From Ignavibacteriales bacterium (GTDB taxonomy: Bacteria; Bacteroidota; Ignavibacteria; Ignavibacteriales; Ignavibacteriaceae), in contig JAGUXE010000385.1 of assembly GCA_020061995.1 (NCBI GenBank), forward strand, positions 1 to 9,400: a stretch of 9,400 nt of DNA, read 5' to 3'. A program made the position numbers and the translations under genes. Under the pieces are notes generated by a model. It was given only the letters and a program-made list of their open reading frames with translations, did no database searches and had not been told where the DNA came from. How positions within the stretch are numbered: position 1 is the first letter of the stretch; every line of letters begins with the position of its first letter. This document shows positions 1 to 5,633 of the stretch, in pieces.

Positions 1-83
1 GATATAGGGCTCAACACGCTTGTCGGGTACATAATACCGAATATCCTTTCTACTCTATATGGGGCAACAATAAGAAACGGTTC

Positions 84-152
84 CAGCATAAAAGAAGTTC
101 CGCCGAAGGCGGAATTTGGGTGAGTGCCACAAGGCACGAACCTTTTATGCTG
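84..152. repeat. Branched inverted-repeat (three-stem) element
   Basis: An 11-bp perfect outer inverted repeat, CAGCATAAAAG (84-94) with CTTTTATGCTG (142-152), encloses two perfect inner hairpins. These are TTCCGCC-gaa-GGCGGAA (98-114) and GTGCC-acaa-GGCAC (124-137). The single strand, as DNA or RNA, could fold into a three-way junction. It directly abuts the left 21-bp boundary repeat of the restriction-modification unit and lies downstream of the endonuclease stop codon. There is no T-run next to the outer stem, so it does not look like a simple intrinsic terminator. The pairing is seen directly. A role as recombination site or dispersed palindromic element is inference. Confidence 0.7.
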
Positions 153-173
153 TGTTATACCGTGTTGGTCGCT
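153..173. repeat. Left inverted boundary repeat of R-M unit
   Basis: The plus strand reads TGTTATAC-4 nt-TTGGTCGCT. This is the inverted copy of the sequence at 2242-2262 (AGCGACCAA-4 nt-GTATAACA). The two 9-bp and 8-bp blocks match exactly and only the 4-nt spacer differs, giving 17 of 21 identical. The pair encloses both R-M genes and almost nothing else. No matching target-site duplication is visible outside the repeats. Confidence 0.75.
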
Positions 174-190
174 TTTTGTTGTTAACAAGG

Positions 191-976
191 TTATTTCTCC
201 TTTCTAAATTCTGCAAATTTTTTATCAATCTCTTCTCTCAATTCCTCACCAACACTTTGAAACACATCTAAAAGTTCTTCATAGATATTGTCGCTTGCAA
301 CAAAATTCCAGAATTCTTCTCCAACCAAAATTTCTCCGTTTTCCAAATCATATAATGCTTTTAATGTCCACCTCTCGTAAGGTTCAGGGTGATAAGGGTT
401 GTATGGAATTGCTAACCTCGTAAAAACTTTAACATTTTTGTCTTGGCTCAATCTTAGAGCAGTCCACCTGAGAAGTTTAAGTTTTAAGGCTACAAACTCT
501 TTCATATTGGGCTTAGCACTTGTAATATCAAAGTAATTTTCGGTATCTTTGATTTTTACAAATAAGTCCACGACCGAATCGGGATCAACCCCAGCTCGTC
601 CTCTCTTTATTTTACTTCTAATTTTTTCAATCTCTTCATTCTTACTTGTAGCGATTTCACCTTTCCTTAATTTATAGTGAATTTCACTGACGACTTTTTC
701 TATTTCTGCGTCTATTTCCCCGAGTAGTTTATATTGTCTCACCGCTAAATTCCCAGCCCCTTTAGCCAAAATGAGTGCAACCTGTTCCCAGATAGACATA
801 CCAAAAGTCGTATTCATTGATTGAATAAAAGAAAACATTGCATACCTATCTTTACCGAGAAGCCTATGATGAAAAGGAATATGCACGGTTTCAGGTTGAT
901 ATGTTCTTAGTTTTTCTCTTACCGTAGTCATAAGGAGGTCCGCAATTTCTTTCGCTGTTTTTGATAGTAATGCCAT
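191..976 (-). CDS. TdeIII-like type II restriction endonuclease
   Basis: 261 aa. It probably cleaves DNA that its partner methyltransferase has not modified. Family recall, not a search, places it with the TdeIII/MjaII-type endonucleases (GGNCC cutters). The resemblance lies in the N-terminal 'HHRLLGKDRYAMFSFIQSMN' and 'FGMSIWEQVA' region (about 36-67) and in the 'YFDITSAKPNMKEF' region (148-161). A plausible PD-(D/E)xK-like nuclease core is Asp137 with the Ser-Ala-Lys at 153-155, and Asp150 is an alternative acidic residue; this assignment is uncertain. The C-terminus (232-261) is highly charged and helical. The ATG lies 4 bp after the methyltransferase stop, with a strong AGGAAGG site (986-992) 9 nt upstream inside the methyltransferase end. 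The endonuclease is therefore translated second from one transcript, which helps protection precede cleavage. The frame is intact. The recognition sequence cannot be proven from sequence alone. Confidence 0.78.
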   Translation of the reverse strand: MALLSKTAKEIADLLMTTVREKLRTYQPETVHIPFHHRLLGKDRYAMFSFIQSMNTTFGMSIWEQVALILAKGAGNLAVRQYKLLGEIDAEIEKVVSEIHYKLRKGEIATSKNEEIEKIRSKIKRGRAGVDPDSVVDLFVKIKDTENYFDITSAKPNMKEFVALKLKLLRWTALRLSQDKNVKVFTRLAIPYNPYHPEPYERWTLKALYDLENGEILVGEEFWNFVASDNIYEELLDVFQSVGEELREEIDKKFAEFRKEK

Positions 977-980
977 ATTT

Positions 981-2201
981 TCACACCTTCCTAAAATAAA
1001 ATATTGATTCGAAAAATTTATTTTCGTCCCGTTCTGTCCTCATAAGTACAGGTCTATTAAAAACATCTATTAATTCAAATCCGCATTGTTTTCCTATTTC
1101 TGGATATAGATTAAATTTGTCATTTGCTACAATAAATACTGATGCATTATCAACTAAATTTTTGGATACATTTTTAAACACATCAACTATTCCTTTTACA
1201 TACTTTATTTTTGCATTTCCGTTCTGTCCTTTCATAGCGGGTCCTATTTCTAATTCATCCTGTCTCGGAAAATCAAACAATTCATAAGCATACCTGTGTT
1301 GTTCATGATAATCTATGAGGCCAACATAGGGTGGAGAAGTAAATATTCCATCTATTCTTAAATCTTCCGGCAACTTTACAGTCCTTGCATCCCCTTGAAT
1401 AATTTTAATAAACGCATTTGTTCTTAATTTATCAAACTCCTTCAATCTTTTTATCGTATCCCAACTGTAACGGTTAATAAACTTTAACGCTTCATTTGTC
1501 GGTTCACAATATCTTTTATGTTTAATACACCAGTAAGTTTCCCTTACTGCTTTTTTAGGTCTAGCCAAATCATAATGAGGAATAAGCCTTGCTGAACGAG
1601 CAGACCTGGAGAGAATTATCTTTAAAATATCCTGATTTTTATAATCTTTTATTATGCTTCGGTAAAATAGGATTTCTTGCATCGTTCGCTCACTAAACCA
1701 TTCTTTTAGATACTCACTATGGGTATCAAATCTTTCTATTTTTCCACCGAAGAGAGATTGATTTTTGTTTTGCAGGTTATAACTAAAAGATTTTAGACTT
1801 TTTAAAGCATCTTTAATTTCTCTTTCAACTTCAAAAATATCATATTTTTTGGTTTTCAGTTCTTGAATTAACACATTAAAAGAAGATAATTCTATACCGA
1901 TGGAATTCATGCCTAAAACATTTGCTTCTACAAGGGTGGTTCCGGAACCTGAAAATGGGTCAAGAATCGTATCGCCTTTCTTAAAATATTTTTTTAGGAA
2001 TACTTCAACTAACTGTGGGATAAATTTCCCTAAGTAAGGGTGTAATCTATGAACATGTTTTGTTCTTTCATATTCTCTAACACTCAAAAAAGTTAAATCA
2101 TCTCCTAAAATTTCAATATTCTTTTTAGTATCGACATTTGCCTCAATCAACTCTGTATCTATCCCGAATTTTGTTGCTGCTTTCTTACTTACCTCAAGCA
2201 T
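981..2201 (-). CDS. Type II DNA methyltransferase (SPPY, N4-cytosine/N6-adenine class)
   Basis: 406 aa SAM-dependent amino-methyltransferase protecting the host from the adjacent endonuclease. The SAM-binding motif I is DPFSGSGTT (81-89), followed by 'GMNSIGIELS' (97-106), which carries the acidic residue expected at the end of motif II. The catalytic motif IV is SPPY (289-292). Motif I precedes a roughly 180-residue intervening region and then motif IV, an alpha-like order in which that region would contain target recognition. SPPY is more common in N4-cytosine enzymes and DPPY in N6-adenine enzymes, so N4-C is favoured. A C-x5-x-C pair in 'WCIKHKRYC' (224-232) may be structural. The ATG has AAGGAGA (2211-2217) at 9-nt spacing. 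The 4-bp gap to the endonuclease indicates one operon. If the partner is truly TdeIII/MjaII-like, GGNCC would be the shared site; this is inference. Confidence 0.9.
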   Translation of the reverse strand: MLEVSKKAATKFGIDTELIEANVDTKKNIEILGDDLTFLSVREYERTKHVHRLHPYLGKFIPQLVEVFLKKYFKKGDTILDPFSGSGTTLVEANVLGMNSIGIELSSFNVLIQELKTKKYDIFEVEREIKDALKSLKSFSYNLQNKNQSLFGGKIERFDTHSEYLKEWFSERTMQEILFYRSIIKDYKNQDILKIILSRSARSARLIPHYDLARPKKAVRETYWCIKHKRYCEPTNEALKFINRYSWDTIKRLKEFDKLRTNAFIKIIQGDARTVKLPEDLRIDGIFTSPPYVGLIDYHEQHRYAYELFDFPRQDELEIGPAMKGQNGNAKIKYVKGIVDVFKNVSKNLVDNASVFIVANDKFNLYPEIGKQCGFELIDVFNRPVLMRTERDENKFFESIFYFRKV

Positions 2202-2241
2202 AAGTTATTATCTCCTTGCTTTTATAAGATTTTATCATTAA

Positions 2242-2262
2242 AGCGACCAATTGCGTATAACA
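2242..2262. repeat. Right inverted boundary repeat of R-M unit
   Basis: AGCGACCAA-4 nt-GTATAACA on the plus strand, the inverted partner of 153-173. It lies 40 bp upstream of the methyltransferase start, so the methyltransferase promoter probably overlaps it. On the minus strand TTGGTC (from 2245-2250) stands 17 bp from TTATAA (2222-2227). That spacing is promoter-like, but the implied start site falls at the Shine-Dalgarno site, so I do not call it. The repeat also overlaps an imperfect hairpin, ATTGCGT (2250-2256) with ACGCAAT (2272-2278). Confidence 0.75.
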
Positions 2263-2299
2263 TCTGTAATAACGCAATATTGTCCCGCTTGCAGCGGGA
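2250..2299. repeat. Two adjacent hairpins outside the R-M unit
   Basis: The first is ATTGCGT (2250-2256) pairing with ACGCAAT (2272-2278). The second is the perfect 7-bp stem TCCCGCT-tgc-AGCGGGA (2283-2299). They mirror the hairpin element on the other side of the cassette (84-152) in position, though not in sequence. A T-rich stretch starts 6-7 nt after the second stem on the plus strand, too far for a confident terminator call, and no plus-strand gene ends here. Confidence 0.55.
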
Positions 2300-2447
2300 T
2301 AAACTGTTTTTATTTCTTTTATACGTCTATCTATTTTCATATCCAACAGTATAAACCTTCACATTAAAAAACTTGTATAAAATATATAACTTTAAAATAT
2401 TGTTTACAAATCTGATAATGGATATATTTAATTAGTAAGTAAAAGAA

Positions 2448-2603
2448 ATGACAATGAAAAAAGTCAAAAAGAAAAAATATACAAAGCGCATCCCTCTTCC
2501 AAAGAAACCTCCGAAAGTTGAGATACCGAAAGAGGTTTACTCGAGGAAGAAAATAAAAAAAAATCTTAAAGATGAGTTGGATAACAAAAAGCCTGAGTAT
2601 TAA
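2448..2603 (+). CDS. Small highly basic protein, unknown function
   Basis: A 51-aa reading frame starting MTMKKVKKKK; the second ATG (2454) would give 49 aa. It is very lysine-rich, with a proline-lysine core 'IPLPKKPPKVEIPKEV' (about 15-30), then 'YSRKKIKKNL', and an acidic to polar tail ending 'KKPEY'. The composition suggests binding to nucleic acid or the ribosome, but I do not recognise a named family. Small lysine-rich proteins with an 'I/VPLP' segment and a 'YxRKK' segment are, from memory, seen in Bacteroidota. Support for a real gene comes from the perfect intrinsic terminator whose stem includes the last codons and whose loop holds the TAA stop. GATAAT (2414-2419), 17 bp after TTTAAA, is a reasonable promoter. 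The Shine-Dalgarno site is weak, as is common in Bacteroidota. A minus-strand reading frame covering the same DNA is its shadow. Confidence 0.7.
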   Translation: MTMKKVKKKKYTKRIPLPKKPPKVEIPKEVYSRKKIKKNLKDELDNKKPEY

Positions 2604-2616
2604 TCTCAGGCTTTTT
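2586..2616 (+). terminator. Rho-independent terminator of the small basic gene
   Basis: AAAAAGCCTGAG (2586-2597), a 7-nt loop, then CTCAGGCTTTTT (2605-2616): a perfect 12-bp stem with a GC core and a terminal T-run. The stop codon TAA (2601-2603) lies in the loop, so translation to the end would directly interfere with hairpin formation. It is symmetrical enough to act in both directions. Confidence 0.85.
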
Positions 2617-2689
2617 ATTCTATTTACAAATCTGGTTTTAATAAAAAATCCTGGCAGGAGAAATTGTTTGTTAGCAAAAATTTGCCTAA

Positions 2690-2768
2690 GGTAATTGAGA
2701 TCGATGAACGTATGAGAAGTATATAGTATAAATCGGAATGTTTTTTCAATTACCGCTATCGGATAGCG
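2690..2768. repeat. Nested inverted repeats in intergenic DNA
   Basis: A 9-bp perfect inverted repeat, GGTAATTGA (2690-2698) with TCAATTACC (2746-2754), has a 47-nt loop. It is followed by the palindrome CGCTATC-g-GATAGCG (2754-2768). The stretch 2604-2817 has no convincing gene. The structure could belong to a small RNA ending at the terminator at 2818-2862, or be a palindromic repeat; neither is established. Confidence 0.45.
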
Positions 2769-2817
2769 TCCCGAAACTCTTATACACATACGATGAATAA
2801 TGCCGGTTTAGAATAAT

Positions 2818-2862
2818 AAAAGCGCGCTCGGTTTACAAAACATTCTACCGGGAGCGCTTTTT
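2818..2862 (-). terminator. Bidirectional-looking hairpin terminator after the transposase-like gene
   Basis: AAAAGCG (2818-2824) pairs with CGCTTTT (2855-2861), followed by CTC (2827-2829) with GAG (2852-2854) and GGT (2830-2832) with ACC (2847-2849) across small bulges. It lies 23 bp beyond the stop of the minus-strand gene and has T-runs on both sides, so it may also end a plus-strand transcript. Confidence 0.65.
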
Positions 2863-2884
2863 CCCTTAACCCAACCAACGGATG

Positions 2885-3850
2885 TCAATATTCAAAATAA
2901 AATATAAATTTAGATTTAGACGAAGTTCTCAACTTCTGTAAGGGAGTTAACCCGTCTAAATCGTCCCGGCTTTGATGATTGTTGAAATTTATGAGATAGC
3001 TGCTGAATTTTCTTAAAAAATCTTGATTTGAATCAAAATTAACTCTCGAAAAAAAATCTCTGATGTCCTTTTGGTGTGCTTCTTGTACGATGCCGTTTTT
3101 CATATCATCAATATTCGGGAAGGCAAAAGAAGTAATTTCTAGATCAGAAAAAGAATTTGAAGTCATATCTTGTAAACCAGTCAATGAAGGATCATTTACT
3201 ATACTAATCGAACTAATTTTGAATGGATACTTGTCTATTATAAAAGAAACAAAATCTTGTATGTTCGCAGAGGATATTTTTTTATAGACTTTAGAAATCC
3301 GTAGACGAGTAAATGAATCCAATGCGGTGAAGAGAATCGAAGGTATTGTACCTGTGTACTCGGAAACGTCTATCATACCGATTTCTATCTGTTTGCCCGG
3401 GTTATCAAACAATTCTATGTTAAGCGAAAGTGGCTTTTCCAAATTTGGTGTATCGTTATTGTAATGTCGTTTTAATAATTTCCAGATCGTATGTTCTGAT
3501 AAAGTTATATCATAATTCTCTTTTAAATATTCCCGTAATCTCCTCTGACCATATCCGGTTAAGATTTTTCCCTCGACAACTTTTTTAACTATGTCTTCGG
3601 GAGTAGATAAAGGACTATTATGAGGTTTTTTAGAGGAGTCCAATAAACTCGAAGAATCTCCGCCCGATTTTGTATACTTGTTCCACCACTTATAAAAAGT
3701 TTTACGGCTTATGCCGAAACGTTCGCATACTTTAGTAACGCTGTGAACTTCTTTATAATAAATAATCCATGCCAATCGCGGATGAATTAGAACAGTTTTA
3801 TCTGAAAAAGTATTTTGGTTTACTTTATATCTTCCTAATTGTTTAAACAT
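2885..3850 (-). CDS. IS481/IS3-like integrase-core (DDE) transposase, atypical
   Basis: 321 aa. An N-terminal helix-turn-helix ('SVTKVCERFGISRKTFYKWW', about 37-56) is followed by a second helical DNA-binding region (about 85-128, with 'GYGQRRLREYL'). An rve-type integrase core occupies about 150-290. The C-terminus 'FNNHQSRDDLDGLTPLQKL' (289-307) matches the 'YN..RPH..L.G.TP' tail of IS481/IS3 transposases. Candidate catalytic residues are Asp161, Asp220 and Glu257; the last two are 36 residues apart, close to the DD35E spacing. The usual 'DNG.EF' around the second Asp is replaced by 'VNDPSLTG', and 'VERF.RT' is replaced by 'VQEAHQKD'. A GAAGGAA site (3857-3863) lies 6 nt before the ATG. No terminal inverted repeats or target duplication were found at the gene edges. 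It is either a diverged element or a domesticated transposase; activity is uncertain. Confidence 0.75.
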   Translation of the reverse strand: MFKQLGRYKVNQNTFSDKTVLIHPRLAWIIYYKEVHSVTKVCERFGISRKTFYKWWNKYTKSGGDSSSLLDSSKKPHNSPLSTPEDIVKKVVEGKILTGYGQRRLREYLKENYDITLSEHTIWKLLKRHYNNDTPNLEKPLSLNIELFDNPGKQIEIGMIDVSEYTGTIPSILFTALDSFTRLRISKVYKKISSANIQDFVSFIIDKYPFKISSISIVNDPSLTGLQDMTSNSFSDLEITSFAFPNIDDMKNGIVQEAHQKDIRDFFSRVNFDSNQDFLRKFSSYLINFNNHQSRDDLDGLTPLQKLRTSSKSKFIFYFEY

Positions 3851-3880
3851 TTTTTATTCCTTCGAATTATTTATATAAAC

Positions 3881-4319
3881 TTATTTTACTAATAGCATTT
3901 TTATTACAAGTTTATTCGTTTCGGTTTGTAGCATCGCGATAAAAACACCAGTTGGTAAATTGTTTCCATTGAATTGAAGGATTCTTCAAAACAGTAATCG
4001 GCCCGTGATAGTGCTCGAGTCCGTCATTATCAATTTGTTTTAGTCGGTATTGGATTTCATTTCCCCCGATGGCTATCGGGGCCTCATTGTCGGACCATGA
4101 ATAATATTGCGGCTGAAGTGTATATCCAGCACCCGGCTGAAAGCTGTTGTCAATTGTAACGAATGTTTGCGTGCTTGGAATATATCTTTGCACATAAAAG
4201 CCATAGTTATTAACTTCACTGATTGTTGTCCATTCGAGCTTAATTGTGTTGTTTGTAATAAAACTTCCCGTAAATGATGCCAGTTGAACAGGTAATATAT
4301 TTGGTGATCCGGTGTACAC
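3881..4319 (-). pseudogene. Remnant of a T9SS-secreted protein (pre-sorting and sorting domain)
   Basis: One minus-strand frame from about 4319 reads 'LPVQLASFTG', 'LEWTTISEVNNYGFYVQR' and 'IQYRLKQIDNDGLEHYHGPI'. This is the domain that commonly precedes type IX sorting domains in Ignavibacteria and relatives. After about 3975 the family signal moves to another frame, 'FNGNNLPTGVFIAM' and then 'LQTETNKLVIKMLLVK' with a stop at 3881-3883. That matches the end of a sorting domain ('LPSGVYFYRL ... KKLVLLK'). The central 'NYPNPFNP' part, typically some 50 residues, is absent. The remnant therefore carries at least one frameshift and an internal deletion, and it lacks the start of the gene: an in-frame stop lies just upstream of 4319. 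A palindrome at 4063-4082 interrupts the protein in frame. It ends 31 bp from the transposase-like start. Confidence 0.75.
4063..4082. repeat. GC-rich palindrome inside the T9SS remnant
   Basis: CCCCGAT-ggct-ATCGGGG (4064-4081) forms a 7-bp stem in otherwise AT-rich DNA. It encodes an extra 'IAIGG' just before 'NEIQYRLKQ', where related proteins usually run straight into the 'IQYRLKQID' stretch. It shares GCTATCGG with the palindrome at 2754-2768, suggesting copies of a short dispersed palindromic repeat. Confidence 0.5.
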
Positions 4320-5007
4320 TTTCCTTTATCATTGTTTGATAAGGTTAAGCTCAACATAGGTGCCAATAATATTTTTTCTGAAATAGGACACTCGATTCAT
4401 TCATTCTTCTGTCATAAGTATTTTAGATATAATGAGTTATAAAGACATTATGAGAAATGGATTATTCGTTTAAATTCTTTTGAGACGAATTTTTTGTAAT
4501 ATTGATTTTGTAGATTCTACAAAAGGATGTGAAGAGATGGAGTGAGTTATGGATATATCTTCTGTTGTTCCCGCTTTGTGTTCCATTCCGTAACGATGGA
4601 ACCGAGATTGAAATCTAAATAACAAATAAAATACTTTAGGTAGAGGAACAAGCAAGCAGCCGATTCACGCGATTACTTTTAGAACCGGAAAGAATAACTT
4701 CATAGACGAAGCCAGACCTACAGAAAAAATAGAAATTCTCAATTCTTGAAAAAGGCTTGCATTTCATATTCATTTTTTTTATGTTTAATGAAAATTAGGT
4801 AAAATTGGCTTATAAAATGATGAAAGAGTTTTTCGTATCCGACTCAATAACAGTGGTTGGATTCTCAACCGATTTGCGAGAGTATTAAAAAGCTGAGGTG
4901 TGATAGTAAAATTGGGATCCCTTAAATTTAGCCATTTTGGACGACTATGTCGTTCGACGTGGCCGTAGGCTGTTTAATCGTGTTTCAGAAAATACATTTT
5001 AGGAATT
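4320..5007. other. Gene-poor stretch without recognisable product
   Basis: I examined all frames of this roughly 690-bp AT-rich stretch and found no frame with family-like motifs. The short frames present (for example minus strand 4470-4655) have no codon pattern or Shine-Dalgarno support. A small hairpin, ACGAC-tat-GTCGT, is at 4941-4953. Given decayed genes on both sides, this is probably eroded coding sequence. Confidence 0.5.
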
Positions 5008-5290
5008 ATGCTGCAAGAAAAAGTACGTATCTGGCGTGTATTTTTTACTATGAGTAACTTTGAGAATAAAGCCGAAGAATATATCTCTTCACAAAACATC
5101 GAAGTATTTCTGCCTACTATCAAAACCATCCGGATATACCGGGGGAGGAAGATCAAAAGTGAAGACCCCTCTTTAAAAACTACATTTTTGCAAAAGTTGA
5201 TGAACGAGACCGGCTTAGCATATGCCAAAGTCCAGCCATAGTTAATTGCGTGAAATAAAATTAATATACGAGAACGCGGAGAAACGTGGA
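5008..5290 (+). pseudogene. Frameshifted N-terminal fragment of a NusG/UpxY-like antiterminator
   Basis: The first frame (ATG 5008) reads 'RIWRVFFTMSNFENKAEEYI' and then 'SSQNIEVFLPTIKTIRIYRG'. This matches the start of a NusG N-terminal (NGN) domain ('W.V.YT....EKK..E.L...GIEVFLP'). At the C-run 5166-5169 the expected continuation moves to another frame: 'PLFKNYIFAKVDERDRL', then 'QSPAIVNCVK' with TAA at 5256-5258. One lost C explains the shift. A third frame continues 'INIRERGETWK' (about 5260-5292), resembling the end of that domain. The RNA-polymerase-binding domain is thus present but broken, and the KOW domain is missing. Intact relatives regulate long operons such as polysaccharide loci; none is in this window. 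A weak AGGA precedes the ATG. Confidence 0.75.
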
Positions 5291-5301
5291 AGGTGAGACT
5301 T

Positions 5302-5321
5302 ATTGTTAATTCGTTCAACGC
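5302..5321 (+). repeat. Left direct repeat bracketing the nucleotidyltransferase module
   Basis: ATTGTTAATTCG-T-TCAACGC, identical in 19 of 20 positions to 6195-6214. A third degenerate copy follows at 5336-5361: TTGTTAAT, an 11-nt insertion-like gap, then GCTCAAC. The repeat begins immediately where the NusG-like similarity ends, which suggests an insertion boundary. Confidence 0.65.
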
Positions 5322-5364
5322 AGCTTACACGATTTTTGTTAATGAATATTGAACGCTCAACCTA

Positions 5365-5408
5365 TCTACGATTCTACGAATCGTAGATTCGTAGAACGGA
5401 CTCGTAGA
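5365..5408. promoter_or_regulatory. Operator-like palindromic array upstream of the two-gene module
   Basis: The heptamer TCTACGA occurs at 5365-5371 and 5373-5379. Its reverse complement TCGTAGA occurs at 5381-5387, 5389-5395 and 5402-5408. The first four start exactly 8 bp apart and together form a near-perfect 31-bp palindrome (5365-5395). It lies 53-83 bp upstream of the first module gene, where autoregulatory operators of toxin-antitoxin-like operons often sit. The pattern is directly visible; the regulatory role is inferred. Confidence 0.55.
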
Positions 5409-5447
5409 GTAGGCAATGACGATAAACGATATAGTAGGGAAAAGAAT

Positions 5448-5633
5448 ATGCAAGACATTCAAAAAGAATTATTCTTACTTATGAAGGGAGAGAAAAAACT
5501 AAGTCTTTCGTTACAACTTTATCATTTCGCAAAGCGACTGAAAAAAGAAGCGTTGAAAAAAAAATACCCGAACCTTAACGAAGAGGGTATTGAAAAAAAA
5601 GTGAGGGATATTTTTCTGTATGCAAGAACCTGA
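5448..5633 (+). CDS. Small helical partner of the nucleotidyltransferase, unknown function
   Basis: 61 aa, starting MQDIQKELFLLMKG. It is mostly predicted helix and rich in Lys/Glu/Leu, with a central 'LYHFAKRLKKEALKKKYPNL' and the ending 'VRDIFLYART'. The pattern 'L......A..LK.AAL...(H/Y)P.L.EE.....R..FLYAR' recurs, from memory, in small proteins encoded immediately before AbiEii-like nucleotidyltransferases. I cannot name a function. I chose ATG 5448 because it has an AGGGA site about 9 nt upstream. A longer frame opening at a TTG (5349) would translate the palindromic array and carries no family signal. It overlaps the next gene by 14 bp, indicating translational coupling. An antitoxin or toxin-partner role is plausible but unproven. 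Confidence 0.75.
   Translation: MQDIQKELFLLMKGEKKLSLSLQLYHFAKRLKKEALKKKYPNLNEEGIEKKVRDIFLYART

Noticed and set aside
153..2262. Transposon-style target-site duplication outside the R-M inverted repeats
   Set aside because: The bases immediately outside the two repeats (…ATGCTG and TCTGTA…) do not form a matching duplication.
2364..2789. A 141-aa minus-strand open frame rich in Phe/Ile/Leu
   Set aside because: It is antisense to the small basic gene and both its terminator and the palindromes. Its hydrophobic composition is what the reverse complement of lysine-rich codons gives. No Shine-Dalgarno site or family motif.
4470..4655. A 61-aa minus-strand open frame
   Set aside because: No Shine-Dalgarno site, no recognisable motif, and it sits in sequence that appears eroded.
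4974..5318. A 114-aa minus-strand open frame
   Set aside because: It is the antisense shadow of the NusG-like fragment, which has clear domain similarity on the plus strand.
5349..5447. N-terminal extension of the small partner protein starting at TTG
   Set aside because: It would translate the palindromic operator-like array and has no family signal. ATG 5448 has a better ribosome-binding site.
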